A stretch of 64,000 nt of DNA from NCBI RefSeq assembly GCF_001278055.1, contig NZ_CP010802.1:3658001-3722000 (forward strand), in the 5' to 3' direction. Shown one piece after another: positions 51,770 to 61,464 of this stretch. The notes beneath the pieces are model-generated. The model was not told where the DNA came from. It searched no databases and saw only the letters and a list, made by a program, of their open reading frames with translations. Source of the stretch: Desulfuromonas soudanensis. GTDB lineage: Bacteria > Desulfobacterota > Desulfuromonadia > Desulfuromonadales > WTL. Each line of letters begins with the position of its first letter. The first letter of the stretch is position 1. Both the position numbers and the translations under genes were made by a program.

Positions 51770-54700
51770 TCAGTTATTCGGCGCCGTGATGGTAAAGGGC
51801 GCGTCGTTGCGGTCCGAATCGATGGCGCTCCCCTCGGCGTCAAAACGCCGGACTTCGATGAACCCCTTCCCTGTGCCGCCTTCCAGGGACGGCACCGTCC
51901 AGAGGAGGTAGCCGGCATCCGTATCCGCCTCGCCGACGATCTGCCAGGTGCTGCCGCCGTCGCCGCTGAAAGCGACTTCGACACCGGCGACGACCCTTTC
52001 AATCGACGGGCTGGTCCAGAGGAGCGGGATGCTCTCGCCGGGAGTGAAGACTTCGCCGCCGGCGGGGATGAACACCTCCACGCCCGGCGTCGCGGCCGCG
52101 GCCTGGGCCGAGGTCAGGGGCGTTCCGGCGCCGGGGGAAAAGAGTCCTGCCGTACCCGTATCCAGGGACGCCTCTGCGGCCTCCTGGAGAGCCTGCGGGG
52201 CGGCGGCCGGTGTCGCCGGGAGGTTGGAGATGATGGTGAAAGGCCCGGCGCTGATATCGCTGGCCAAAACCTTGCCGTCGGCTCCGTAGAAGGAGAGAGC
52301 GACACGGGCGGTGGCGATGGTAACCGGCAGCGACGGCACGACCCAGTCGAAGCGGCCGGTGTCGGTGGTGACGCCGATGGCCGTCCACGGAGCGCCGGCC
52401 TCCGTCTGATACCAGAGGGCCACGCGGTTGACCAGGCCGGCGTAGTGCCTGCTGGTCCAGGTGAGGGTGGCGGTATTGCCGCCGATGAGCACCTCGTTGC
52501 CGTTGGGGACAAGGAGGGCCTCGACGACGATACTCATCGGTGCGTCGCTGAGGTCGCGAGCGAGCACCTGACCCCCGCCGTCCCGGGCGATGACGCCGAA
52601 TCGTACGGCGTTTCCCGAGTTTTCCGACGGAATCGCGAAGGCCAGACAGGTGCCGGTGAGGCCGCTGCCGATCAGCCGGAAGGGGCTTCCGGGGCTCAGG
52701 GAGTAGCCGACGTCGTACGTGGCGGCGCCGCTCAGTCCCGTCCAGCGGGCAATCAGTTGCGTTCCGGCCGTCAGTTTCTCGCCGCCGTTGGGGTTGAGGA
52801 GTTCGAGGACCGGACCGGGCGGAGTCTCCCTGGCCGGATCGTACTCGTCGGCGCCGATGTCGAACCCGGCTCCGATGGGACGAACGTCGCCCTCGAAGTC
52901 GAAGTTCACGGCACTGTTGTACGGCGCAAGGGCAGGATCGACCCCGGCATCCACCGCCGGCGAGCAGGCGGTGAGGAGTCGGTAGTCGCCGGCATCGGCC
53001 GTCAGGGGGGTGAAGCGCACGGTGATGGCATTGCCCCCCTCGTCGAGAACGGTGGACGATTGCAGGTCGTTTTCGTAGCTCTTCACCACGCCCGGGTCGA
53101 AGTCGATATTGGACGGGTCGTAACCGGCCTTATCGGTGAGGATGGAAAAGAACGGATGCAGCACATCCCCCGGAGCCAGGGCGCCGGACACCGCCAGGTC
53201 GGAATAATCCGCGTAGCTCCGGGTATCCGGGACATACCCCGGATGGGTCAGGGCGTAGGCGGCTTCGGCATTCTGGTGCCGGCTGGCCGGGACGAGGCCG
53301 CCGGCGGTGCCGTTGATGGTGCTGTCGTTGTAAAAGCTGCGGTTTTGCCAGACGATGTTGTTCACCAGAACCGGGTCGGAATAGGTCTGGGTGAAGCCTG
53401 GTATGCCGCGCAGCGACTGGCTGTGGGCACTGCTGATAATCCCGGCCCCCTGGGGGACGGAGAAGGTCAGGTTGCCGGCGTTGAAGGCCAGCGCCGCCGT
53501 GGCGGTGCTGTCGTTTTTGGCCACGGTGTTGTGAACGAGGGTCCCGGCGACGACGTCCTGCAGAGAGATGCCGCCGCCACCGATGGCGGCGACGTTGTTG
53601 ACGACCAGGTTATTGCGGACGGTCAGGGTGTCCCACGGCCTGTCGGGAGCGGCCGGATCGTTGGTCGGGTTGTTGGCCACATCCTCGCCGTTGAAGGCAT
53701 AGGCGGCAATGCCGCCGCCGCTGCCGGCGCCCGCCAGGTTCCCCTGGATCAGGTTGTCCTCGATGACGACGTTTCCGGCTCCGCCGGAGAGCTGGGCCGC
53801 CGGGGGCGGGGGAATTTCGCCGCTGACGAAAATGCCGCCGCCATGGCCGCCGCCGGGGGTGAGGAGACCGTAGAAGACCTCGTTGAAGAGGACCTTGTTG
53901 CCGCGGATGACTCCGCCGTCCGAGAGGCCGACGTGGCCGACGCCGCCCCCTGAATCGCGGGAGAAGTTGCCGACGATGCGGTTGTTCTCGACCCGGTAGT
54001 TGTCGGCGCCGCCGTAGAGGGCGATGCCGCCCGGTCCGAGGACGCCGCTGTTGGCGACGATCCGGTTGTCGGTTATAACGATGTCGCCGTTCCCCGAGAC
54101 GAGGCCGTTGTCGGGGACGCCGATGACGATCCCTCCGCCGAGATTCCCCTGGTTGCTGCGGACGGTGTTGTTGCTGATCCGCAGGCCGAAGGCGTCGTTA
54201 TTGACGTGGATGCCGCCGCCGGACAGGGCGCCGCTGATCTCGAAGCCGTCGATCAAAGCCGAAGGGGCGTTGAGGACGAGAATGCCCGGGGCCTCGTTGG
54301 CCAGGAAGGGATTGGGGACGGCCGGGTCGGTAATGCCGAGAATCTGGCGGGTCTTATCGTGCCAGACCTGCAGCCGCTCCGCCGGGTTGGGGTTGGCGAA
54401 GATCCGCGTCGCCCCGGCGCCGGAGCCCTGCAGCCGCACAGGTTTCCAGACGATGATGTTTTCGAAGTAGCTCCCCGGGCCGACCAGAATCAGGTCGCCG
54501 GGATTGGCCGCGTCGATCAGGGCCTGGATGCTGCCGCCGGCATAGGGGTAAAGGCTGCCGCCGGCGATGCTGTGCACGCCGGCCGCGGGGCTGCAATCGG
54601 CGAGAATTTCCACGGTGACGCCGTTCTCGTTGGCCTTGCCGGTGTCCTTGCGGACCACCACCAGGGGGCCGGAGGCGGCGCCGCTCGTCCCGACGATGAT

Positions 54701-57700
54701 CGTCTGCGGGGTCCAGAGGACAATGGCCGCCGGGTCGATCTGCACACCGTTGATCCAGACCTCTCCCCGCTGCGGACCGAAACCGTTGTCGCGGCCGTCG
54801 CTTGAGGTTGCGGCCGTAATTGTCAGGGTGGTGCCGGCCTGGTCGGTACAGACGGCGGCCGCGCCGCTGTTGCCGACGGCGCCGGCGATGACCGGCGTCC
54901 CGGCCGGAACGCCGGTGTCGAGATTCCCCTTGGGGATGGTGGCAAAAGCCGCCACCGGCACAATCGGCGTATCGAGGTAGGTGGTGCGCCCCACTTCGTA
55001 GTTCAGCGTCCAGGGGGCAACAGCGAAACGCTCGTCGTAGTTGGGGTCGATGATCGTCTGTCCGGGGTTGTTCGGGTCGGGGATCGGCCCCGGATCGTTG
55101 AGCACCGCGGTGATCATGTTCGGCGCCACCCCCGTCGCCGAGGGGACGTTGATGCTGAAGGTCGAGGGGAGCAGGGCGTTGTAGGCCCCGTAGGCGTCCG
55201 AGTAGACGCGGGTGATTTCGTTCCCCTGCCAGTCGCGGAAGGAGACCGGAATCCACTCCGGAGCGGCCTTCTCGCCGAAGATCGGGCTGGTCGGGTCGAA
55301 TTCGGCGGCCAGGTCGTTGTTGACGAAGCCGACGACGCGCGCCGCCTTCGGCACCTCGGTGAAGTAGAAGAAGTTGACCCCGGTGTTGTTGCGATCGCTG
55401 AGTTCCACCTGCTTGCGGTCGCAGAGCGGCTGGTTGCTGCCGGCCAGCGGCGCATCGATGGCGACGCCGGGAAAGAGGGCCAGTTCGTTCGGCACCAGGT
55501 GCGGATCGCCGACGCAGAGTTGGGGCAGCAGGAGGGGGCTCGGTATCGGCGCCTCGCCGAAATCGACGTTCTTGTCCTCTTCCTTCTGCAGGCGGTAGAC
55601 GCCGGGGCGCGGGTTGGCCGCCTCGACGATGTAGGTGCCGGCCGGCAGCCCTTCGACTTCCGGACGGCCGCTGAAAAGTCCGCCGGGGACGTAGGAGGCA
55701 AAGGCGAAGCCGCCGTCGAAGAGCGCCGGGCGCACCTGGTTCCAGGTGCCGAAGTTGTCGAAGCACTCGCGCGCCGTCTCTCCGTCGATCACCGGCAGGG
55801 TCTGGATGCAGCCGCTCGGCAGGTTGTCGTCCCAACTGTCGGTGGTGGCGATCTGGATGGCGTCGCCGCTGTCGAAGACGCCGTTGCCGTTGCGGTCCCT
55901 ATCCTCGGCCGCCGGGAAGTTGCCGAAGGGGTAGTTGTCGACGTCGGCGGGCGTCTCCACACCGTCGCCGTCGAGGTCGTCGATCCGGCCGTCCGGCCCG
56001 GGGACGCCTGTGGCATTGGTCCGGAAGTCCTCATAGAGGTTGACCTGCACCCGGGGAATGCCCGGCTCCCAGTCCTCGCCGGCGGCGTAGCGCGGGTCGT
56101 TCTCGGCGCGGGTCACCGCGTAGTAGACGATGCCGCTGATGCCGCCGTTTTCGCCGGCGGCGTACTCATGCTTCCCCCAGTCGATGGTGTTGGTCTGGTT
56201 GAGAAAGAGCATCAGCCCCTGGGTCAGGACCGGGCCGGTCTCGGTGCGGGAGAGGTTGTTCCCGGTGTTGGGATTGATTTCGGCCTGGGGCTGCGGGGTC
56301 AGTTTGTCGCGGGACGGCATGGCCCAGCCGTTGTCGGGGAGGACTTCGCCGCCGGCATCGACCACGGCCGTCATACCCGTCGCCTTGAAGCGGGCGAAAT
56401 CGACCTCGGTCACCAGCCACTTGAAGAAGGGGAAGACGCCGGAGAGCTCGAAGCCGCCGAAAACGTCCGTCGGTTGGGCCTGGTAGAGGGTGCCGTCGCG
56501 GAAGCGGATATTGACCACCTGTTCGGGGATGCCGATTTCGTCCTGCAGCACGTCATTGCACTCGGCCGTCAGGCAATCGCGGAAGCCGTTCTGGTTGTGG
56601 TCGAGGAAGACCGACCCCTCGTAGGTCCCGAACCAGCGGAAGGAGAGGACGTTGCCGAGGTCGACGGGCTCGCCTGCGCCGAGGCCGGCCGGGACGGTGA
56701 CGGTGTTGAAGCCGAAGAGGGCCTGGAGGGGGGTGTCCCAGGTGACCAGCTGGTAGGTCCCCGGCGGGATGCCGGTGAGGCTGAAGTTGCTCTCGCCATC
56801 GCAGGGGACGGCGAGGAGCCCCTGTCCGGTGACGGCGTCGTTGAGGCCGACCCAGCACTCGGCCACCGGGTCGCCGGGGAAAAACCCCTGGAGGAAGGGG
56901 GGCCGGGAGAAATGGTTGAAGACGTTGGTGCCGCTGATGCTGCCGGCGTAGGGAGTGACGCCGTCATCGGCGACGGTCTCCGGATCGAGAAAGGTCGCAA
57001 GTTTCACCCCCCGGGTCCTGTCGGGGAGCGCCTGGCAGGCGTTCATGAGAAGATTGACGACCACCTGTCCGAGCTGCTGCCGGTTCCCCCTGACGCTGAG
57101 GGGCCCCTGGCCCGGTTCGAAGCTGAAATGATCGGTGAGGCGGCCGATCTCATGGCGCAGGATGGAGACCGCCGACCGGGACACCTGGTTCATGTCGACC
57201 TCGCCGTTGAGGGCTACGGTTTCCTTGCGGGCGAAACTCTTCAGATTGCCGACGATTTCGGAAATCCGCCGCGAACCGTCGACAATCCCGGCAAAGAGCT
57301 GCGGCGAATGGGCCTCGATCTGGGAATACGGCATTCCGCCGAGACAGAACTCTCCCTGTTCCCGATGATATTCCCTGAAAATCTTGCAGGCGTCGAGCCA
57401 GATCCTTTCCAGCATCTGGGCATTGGAAAGGATGAAATTGTTGGGGTTGTTGATCTCGTGGGCCACACCCGAGACCATCAGCCCCAGGGCCGTCATCTTG
57501 TTGGTCTGAATCAGCTTCGATTGAATCTCCCGCGCCTCGGCCTCCATGCGGACCCGGTCGGTGACATTGCGGACGGTGCAGTAAAGAACATCCTGATCGA
57601 GAAGCGTCATGATCTTGCATCTGAGACTGAGGATAATCTCTGCGCCGTCCTTGCGCAATCCCGCAAAATTTTCCAGCTGACTCGACTCCCCCTTTTCGAC

Positions 57701-58939
57701 GCGCCGGACCAGGGCATCGAGTCGCTGGCAGTCTTCGGGCGAAGAGATCAGCGCCAGGCTCTTGCCGACGAGCTCTTCCCGACGATAGCCGAACATGTCG
57801 CAGGTCGTGCCGTTGATATCGAGAATCGCATGGTTTCGCGGATGAAGAAAAATGATGGCGTCATCGCTCTGCTCGAAGATCTGGCGAAAGCGGCGTTCGC
57901 TGGACTGCAGGGCTTCATCGGCCAGCCGGCGCTCGGTGATATCCCGCATGATGAGGAGAAATTCAGGTCTTCCCAGAGTCTCGATTCGGCTGATGGAGAC
58001 ATCCATGGTCATCACCCTGCCGTCGCGCCGGCAGCCGGGCAATTCGTAGCTCGGGATTTTGTCCGAATCCTTGACGGAGGTCAGGGCCGCTCGCGTCAAT
58101 CGATCGAGTTCCCGCTCCCCGTCCCTGAAGAGAGAGGCGACGGGCCGGCCGGCCATCTCTTCGGCCGAGCCGCCGAAAATCCTCCGGGCTCCGGGGTTGA
58201 AACATTCGATCAAGCCATTGGCGTCGAAGGTGATCACCGCATCGACGACCTGGGCGTAAACCGCCCGGGTCCGGGCCTGTTCGAAGCGCGCCAGACGGAT
58301 CAACGGACGGGTCACCAAAAGCCAGAGGACCGGGGCGATGAAGAGGGTGGTGAAAAAGGCGTGGAACGCCTTGTGCGAGCTGGAGTCCTGCGCGCCCCAA
58401 ACCATCGGCAGCAGCAGTTCCTGAAAGAGATCGAGGAGAAAGACCAGGAAGAGGAGGAGGACAAAAAGCATCGGCGGACTGTTGAGGTAATCGGTCAAAG
58501 GGACCGATCGATAGCGCAATTCCAGTTGCCGGAAGAGCCACCACAGCGCCGGTGCGCTCAACAGAAGGGTCAGCAGGGCATCGATCAGACCCATCCGCTC
58601 GAAATCGCCGTCGGGAAGAAGGGTCGGCAAAAGGAGCATCACCGTGAATTCGATGAGGAAGATCGCCGCCAGAACCCGGAGAAAAAGGCGCCAGCTCGAG
58701 CGGCGACTTCCGAATTCCCCGGACTTGAGGCGCCGGCAGAAGAGAAGGAGCGGCAGGGAGAAGACCGCCACCAGAATGGCGGCGTCAAGGAGGGCGGCCG
58801 GCAGCCGGGGGAGGCGCAGAAGGAGCGGCGCCCCGAGGTCCATGACCGCCAGCTCGGTGATGAAAATGCTGACGAGCAGAAACGCATAGGTTCCGAAGGA
58901 GGCGATCGTCCATCTGTTTTTCGAAGGGTTCCGGGGCAT
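51770..58939 (-). CDS. Giant chimeric frame: truncated membrane histidine kinase joined to a beta-helix exoprotein
   Basis: One uninterrupted frame of 2389 codons. Residues 1 to about 646 are a sensor kinase: about six membrane helices (to about 260), PAS domains at about 265-380 and 385-500, and HisKA with VAHEINNPNNF (about H494). The ATPase breaks off after the N box (VVNLLMNACQALPD), without G boxes. From about 647 the sequence is a secreted protein: SdrD-like linkers, calcium-type DxDGDG repeats, a right-handed beta-helix (about 1470-1980) and PNGGE-type domains, with no signal peptide. The fusion looks like an in-frame deletion between two genes near position 57,000. Neither half should work normally. 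The start is uncertain (58939 ATG or 59023 GTG; neither has a good ribosome site). Confidence 0.8.
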   Translation of the reverse strand: MPRNPSKNRWTIASFGTYAFLLVSIFITELAVMDLGAPLLLRLPRLPAALLDAAILVAVFSLPLLLFCRRLKSGEFGSRRSSWRLFLRVLAAIFLIEFTVMLLLPTLLPDGDFERMGLIDALLTLLLSAPALWWLFRQLELRYRSVPLTDYLNSPPMLFVLLLFLVFLLDLFQELLLPMVWGAQDSSSHKAFHAFFTTLFIAPVLWLLVTRPLIRLARFEQARTRAVYAQVVDAVITFDANGLIECFNPGARRIFGGSAEEMAGRPVASLFRDGERELDRLTRAALTSVKDSDKIPSYELPGCRRDGRVMTMDVSISRIETLGRPEFLLIMRDITERRLADEALQSSERRFRQIFEQSDDAIIFLHPRNHAILDINGTTCDMFGYRREELVGKSLALISSPEDCQRLDALVRRVEKGESSQLENFAGLRKDGAEIILSLRCKIMTLLDQDVLYCTVRNVTDRVRMEAEAREIQSKLIQTNKMTALGLMVSGVAHEINNPNNFILSNAQMLERIWLDACKIFREYHREQGEFCLGGMPYSQIEAHSPQLFAGIVDGSRRISEIVGNLKSFARKETVALNGEVDMNQVSRSAVSILRHEIGRLTDHFSFEPGQGPLSVRGNRQQLGQVVVNLLMNACQALPDRTRGVKLATFLDPETVADDGVTPYAGSISGTNVFNHFSRPPFLQGFFPGDPVAECWVGLNDAVTGQGLLAVPCDGESNFSLTGIPPGTYQLVTWDTPLQALFGFNTVTVPAGLGAGEPVDLGNVLSFRWFGTYEGSVFLDHNQNGFRDCLTAECNDVLQDEIGIPEQVVNIRFRDGTLYQAQPTDVFGGFELSGVFPFFKWLVTEVDFARFKATGMTAVVDAGGEVLPDNGWAMPSRDKLTPQPQAEINPNTGNNLSRTETGPVLTQGLMLFLNQTNTIDWGKHEYAAGENGGISGIVYYAVTRAENDPRYAAGEDWEPGIPRVQVNLYEDFRTNATGVPGPDGRIDDLDGDGVETPADVDNYPFGNFPAAEDRDRNGNGVFDSGDAIQIATTDSWDDNLPSGCIQTLPVIDGETARECFDNFGTWNQVRPALFDGGFAFASYVPGGLFSGRPEVEGLPAGTYIVEAANPRPGVYRLQKEEDKNVDFGEAPIPSPLLLPQLCVGDPHLVPNELALFPGVAIDAPLAGSNQPLCDRKQVELSDRNNTGVNFFYFTEVPKAARVVGFVNNDLAAEFDPTSPIFGEKAAPEWIPVSFRDWQGNEITRVYSDAYGAYNALLPSTFSINVPSATGVAPNMITAVLNDPGPIPDPNNPGQTIIDPNYDERFAVAPWTLNYEVGRTTYLDTPIVPVAAFATIPKGNLDTGVPAGTPVIAGAVGNSGAAAVCTDQAGTTLTITAATSSDGRDNGFGPQRGEVWINGVQIDPAAIVLWTPQTIIVGTSGAASGPLVVVRKDTGKANENGVTVEILADCSPAAGVHSIAGGSLYPYAGGSIQALIDAANPGDLILVGPGSYFENIIVWKPVRLQGSGAGATRIFANPNPAERLQVWHDKTRQILGITDPAVPNPFLANEAPGILVLNAPSALIDGFEISGALSGGGIHVNNDAFGLRISNNTVRSNQGNLGGGIVIGVPDNGLVSGNGDIVITDNRIVANSGVLGPGGIALYGGADNYRVENNRIVGNFSRDSGGGVGHVGLSDGGVIRGNKVLFNEVFYGLLTPGGGHGGGIFVSGEIPPPPAAQLSGGAGNVVIEDNLIQGNLAGAGSGGGIAAYAFNGEDVANNPTNDPAAPDRPWDTLTVRNNLVVNNVAAIGGGGISLQDVVAGTLVHNTVAKNDSTATAALAFNAGNLTFSVPQGAGIISSAHSQSLRGIPGFTQTYSDPVLVNNIVWQNRSFYNDSTINGTAGGLVPASRHQNAEAAYALTHPGYVPDTRSYADYSDLAVSGALAPGDVLHPFFSILTDKAGYDPSNIDFDPGVVKSYENDLQSSTVLDEGGNAITVRFTPLTADAGDYRLLTACSPAVDAGVDPALAPYNSAVNFDFEGDVRPIGAGFDIGADEYDPARETPPGPVLELLNPNGGEKLTAGTQLIARWTGLSGAATYDVGYSLSPGSPFRLIGSGLTGTCLAFAIPSENSGNAVRFGVIARDGGGQVLARDLSDAPMSIVVEALLVPNGNEVLIGGNTATLTWTSRHYAGLVNRVALWYQTEAGAPWTAIGVTTDTGRFDWVVPSLPVTIATARVALSFYGADGKVLASDISAGPFTIISNLPATPAAAPQALQEAAEASLDTGTAGLFSPGAGTPLTSAQAAAATPGVEVFIPAGGEVFTPGESIPLLWTSPSIERVVAGVEVAFSGDGGSTWQIVGEADTDAGYLLWTVPSLEGGTGKGFIEVRRFDAEGSAIDSDRNDAPFTITAPNN

Positions 58940-59292
58940 CGGTTCAACGCTTTTCGCGGAAATGCCGGCAGAAAGGGACCGCCGGGAGGGGAGCAGGGGT
59001 GCCACAGATCCATGCTCTGCCACATTTATTGCTTTTTATACAACTATTTATTTTTCCTATAGTTTAACGCAAAAAAGGGGAGTTTTCAGGTCGACGGCCG
59101 ATAAATTTTTTCAGGAGAAGGCACCGTTGCGGACGGCGCAATTTCGCTGCACCGGCCGAATCGAGCCGCCTCCGGCCTTTGGCATACAATTTGATACGAT
59201 TCGGGGAGAACAGCCTTCTTTCGGGGCGCCGGACCGAACTCCACCGGGGAGCCCCGGGACGCATCCCGAAGGAGGTTAACCAGGACCGCCCC
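58940..59292. other. Divergent gap between the chimeric gene and the ISL3-like fragment
   Basis: About 350 bases, AT-rich around 59,020-59,060, which is the likely promoter zone for the long minus-strand cluster. No other feature is recognised. Confidence 0.4.
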
Positions 59293-59610
59293 ATGCAACT
59301 GCCGGCCATAATTTCTTCAACCCTCGGCCTCGCCAAACCCTGGTCCGTCACCAAGGTGGTCTTTGCCAGCGACCGCCGCCGACTCGACATCACCATCGAA
59401 TATGAGGATTCCGGCGACCCTGTCTGCCCCCACTGCGGGAAGCCGGGGGCCCTCGATGAGACCGAAACCTGCACCTGGTTCCACGACGATTTTTTCAACT
59501 ACGAAACCTACCTCCACACCCGCCTCCCCCGCCCCTCCTGCTGCCGCGATCTTCCCCAGATCGAGCCCCCCTGGTCGCGAAAGGGTTCGCGATTTACCGT
59601 CCTGCAGTAA
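59293..59610 (+). CDS. ISL3-type transposase N-terminal zinc-ribbon domain (solo fragment)
   Basis: A 105-residue protein that matches only the N-terminal part of ISL3-family transposases: GLAKPWSVTKVVFASDRRRL, the zinc-binding CPHCGKPG, the aromatic FHDDFFNYETYLHTRLPR and PWSRKGSRFTVLQ, where the frame stops. The catalytic DDE part is absent and no terminal repeats are seen. A strong terminator follows. AAGGAGG lies upstream but 17 bases away. It may be an IS remnant or a retained DNA-binding domain; its clean start, stop and terminator make retention possible. Confidence 0.7.
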   Translation: MQLPAIISSTLGLAKPWSVTKVVFASDRRRLDITIEYEDSGDPVCPHCGKPGALDETETCTWFHDDFFNYETYLHTRLPRPSCCRDLPQIEPPWSRKGSRFTVLQ

Positions 59611-59658
59611 CGGCGCTCCACCGCCGGGATCGCCGCCGGCAGATGCCGACCCGAGAAG

Positions 59659-59694
59659 AATGGCCCCGTCGAATTTGCCGGGGCCATTGTTTTT
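59659..59694 (+). terminator. Terminator after the ISL3-like fragment
   Basis: AATGGCCCCG-loop-CGGGGCCATT followed by GTTTTT, 49 bases after the stop of the solo domain gene. Confidence 0.85.
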
Positions 59695-59743
59695 CCTGAC
59701 CCGCGAAACGCCGGAAACGTAGAAAAAGAGAACCCATCATCCT

Positions 59744-60769
59744 TTACCCCTGAATAAAATCCGGATAACCGGCGAGCTCGAAGGGACCGAAGAGAATCGG
59801 CCAGGAGGCGAGAGCCATGAAGAGCAGAATGAAGCATACCGCCAGAACGATCCACTTTTTTTCAACCCGGTCGATGTCCGAGGCCAGGGTCGAGACCTTT
59901 TTCAACGGCTGGAAAACCCCGGGCAGGACTCCGAACAAGGTTCCGCCGAAGAGGCCGAGGTAGAGGGGGTAGCCGACAAACCGGTAGTTTTTCTGAAAAA
60001 TATCGAAGGGGCAGTGGTGGGTGGGAAGCTCGTATATATAGAGGGAGATAAAAGAGACGATCGAGGCCAGGGATATGAGGAAAAAAATTACCGCCAGCAG
60101 GGAAAAAAGGGTGCGGAAGAAGGGGCTCTTTTTCCGGAAGCAGAGCCACGAGCTCCCGAGAAAGAGGAAGCCTGAGGCATAAAAAAATCCCATCATCGGT
60201 TTCACCGGCAGGGCCGTCATATCGGCGGCGAGCCCGCCGTCGCTGCTGCTGAAGAGCGATCCGCAACAGGAGGTGATGACTTCGGGGTGCAGGCCGAGAA
60301 AATAAACGATCTGCAGGTAGAGTTCGACGCCCACCAGGGGGGCCAGAAGGAGGAGCCAGGCAAATTTCCGCCGCGTCAGGGGGACGTCCTCGGCCTGGCT
60401 GTCGATAAAATTCAGGGCCACCCACAGGGCGGCGGCGAAAAATATCGCTATTTTCACCGCCAGGACGTACCAGCCGAGGGGGTTGGCGTTGAGAACGCCG
60501 GTGGCGCACATCGCGCCGACGAACAACGGATGAATTTCATCCACGGTGTAGATAAAAAGAAAGAGGGAGAAGATTTCAAACCCGAGGGCGTAGTTGACAA
60601 TCGTCGACGCCAGATAGGTTTTTCTCTCCAGGACCAGCTGCTCCTCCGAAGAGCTGGCAAAATCCCAGCGCCGGAGAATTTTCACCGCCAGGATGCCGGC
60701 ATACAGCAGCATGAGAAAGACCGTTGCGGTGCCGCAAATCAGTGCAAGAATGCCCGGATGCAGAATCAC
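59744..60769 (-). CDS. Polytopic membrane protein of the NosL/ABC cluster
   Basis: A 341-residue inner-membrane protein with about eight to nine hydrophobic helices. A cysteine pair (ITSCCGSLF) and several histidines (LGLHPEVI, LPTHHCPFDIF) lie in loops or helix ends and could bind metal or heme. No family is firmly recognised. The start is GTG overlapping the stop of the ABC ATPase gene (GTGA), so it belongs to the same operon. Its role is probably linked to the copper or metal transport suggested by the NosL-like protein. Confidence 0.65.
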   Translation of the reverse strand: MILHPGILALICGTATVFLMLLYAGILAVKILRRWDFASSSEEQLVLERKTYLASTIVNYALGFEIFSLFLFIYTVDEIHPLFVGAMCATGVLNANPLGWYVLAVKIAIFFAAALWVALNFIDSQAEDVPLTRRKFAWLLLLAPLVGVELYLQIVYFLGLHPEVITSCCGSLFSSSDGGLAADMTALPVKPMMGFFYASGFLFLGSSWLCFRKKSPFFRTLFSLLAVIFFLISLASIVSFISLYIYELPTHHCPFDIFQKNYRFVGYPLYLGLFGGTLFGVLPGVFQPLKKVSTLASDIDRVEKKWIVLAVCFILLFMALASWPILFGPFELAGYPDFIQG

Positions 60770-61458
60770 TGGTCCGAGCCCCCTTCGATGCGGCCGTCCC
60801 TCATGGAGATGGTGCGGAGGACGAGGGGATGGTTGAAGACGAGGGGGTCGTGGGTGGCGATGAGGATCGTCTTCCCCATGCGACTGATGTCTTCGAGAAT
60901 GGCGAGGAGGTCGGCGGAGAGTTTGCTGTCCAGATGGGCCGTCGGCTCGTCGGCGATGACGATCTCCGGATCATTGATCAGGGCGCGGGCGATGGCGACG
61001 CGCTGCTGTTCCCCCCCGGAGAGCTTGTTGACCTTCATCTTCTCCTTTTTTTCCATGCCGAGCATGGCCAGCAGGGTGCGCCCCCGCTCCTCCATTTCGG
61101 CGAAGCCGGTCGGCTGCGGATAGAGCGGCAGAAGGATATTCTCGAGAACGGTGACGTCGCGAAGGAGGTTGAACTGCTGGAATATAAAGCCGAAGGTCTG
61201 TTGCCGGACCCGGGTGAGAAAACGCTCCGAGAGCTTGGCGACATCCTTTTCTCCGACGACAATCCGCCCCGAGGTCGGCCGCCCCATGCAGCCGATGAGG
61301 CTCAGGAGGGTGGTCTTTCCCGAGCCGCTGGGGCCCTTGAGGACGACGACTTCACCGAAATCGATACTGAGGGAGATGTCCTCGAGAGCCCGAAATTCGT
61401 CGGGCCGTCGGGAGTTGTAGATTTTGCAGACCTTTTCGGTGCGGATCAGGGGTTTCAA
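60766..61458 (-). CDS. ABC transporter ATP-binding protein (LolD/MacB type)
   Basis: A 230-residue ATPase with Walker A GPSGSGKTT, the signature LSGGEQQRVAIARAL and Walker B IVIADEPTAHLD, and the switch histidine in LIATHDPLV. It powers the FtsX-like permease encoded just before it (six bases apart). The start is TTG with a GAGG site. MacB/LolD-type systems act on substrates in the periplasm or membrane rather than pumping through a channel. Confidence 0.93.
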   Translation of the reverse strand: MKPLIRTEKVCKIYNSRRPDEFRALEDISLSIDFGEVVVLKGPSGSGKTTLLSLIGCMGRPTSGRIVVGEKDVAKLSERFLTRVRQQTFGFIFQQFNLLRDVTVLENILLPLYPQPTGFAEMEERGRTLLAMLGMEKKEKMKVNKLSGGEQQRVAIARALINDPEIVIADEPTAHLDSKLSADLLAILEDISRMGKTILIATHDPLVFNHPLVLRTISMRDGRIEGGSDQ

Positions 61459-61464
61459 TACGGC

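Noticed and set aside
50429-53953. A plus-strand frame of over 1,100 codons
   Set aside because: Antisense to the two-domain oxidase and the exoprotein; low-complexity GGG/VEG-type composition typical of a shadow frame.
55499-59062. A plus-strand frame of nearly 1,200 codons opposite the chimeric gene
   Set aside because: It is the antisense shadow of the high-GC minus-strand gene. Composition is Gly/Arg/Asp/Glu-rich without domains, while the minus strand shows clear kinase and exoprotein domains.
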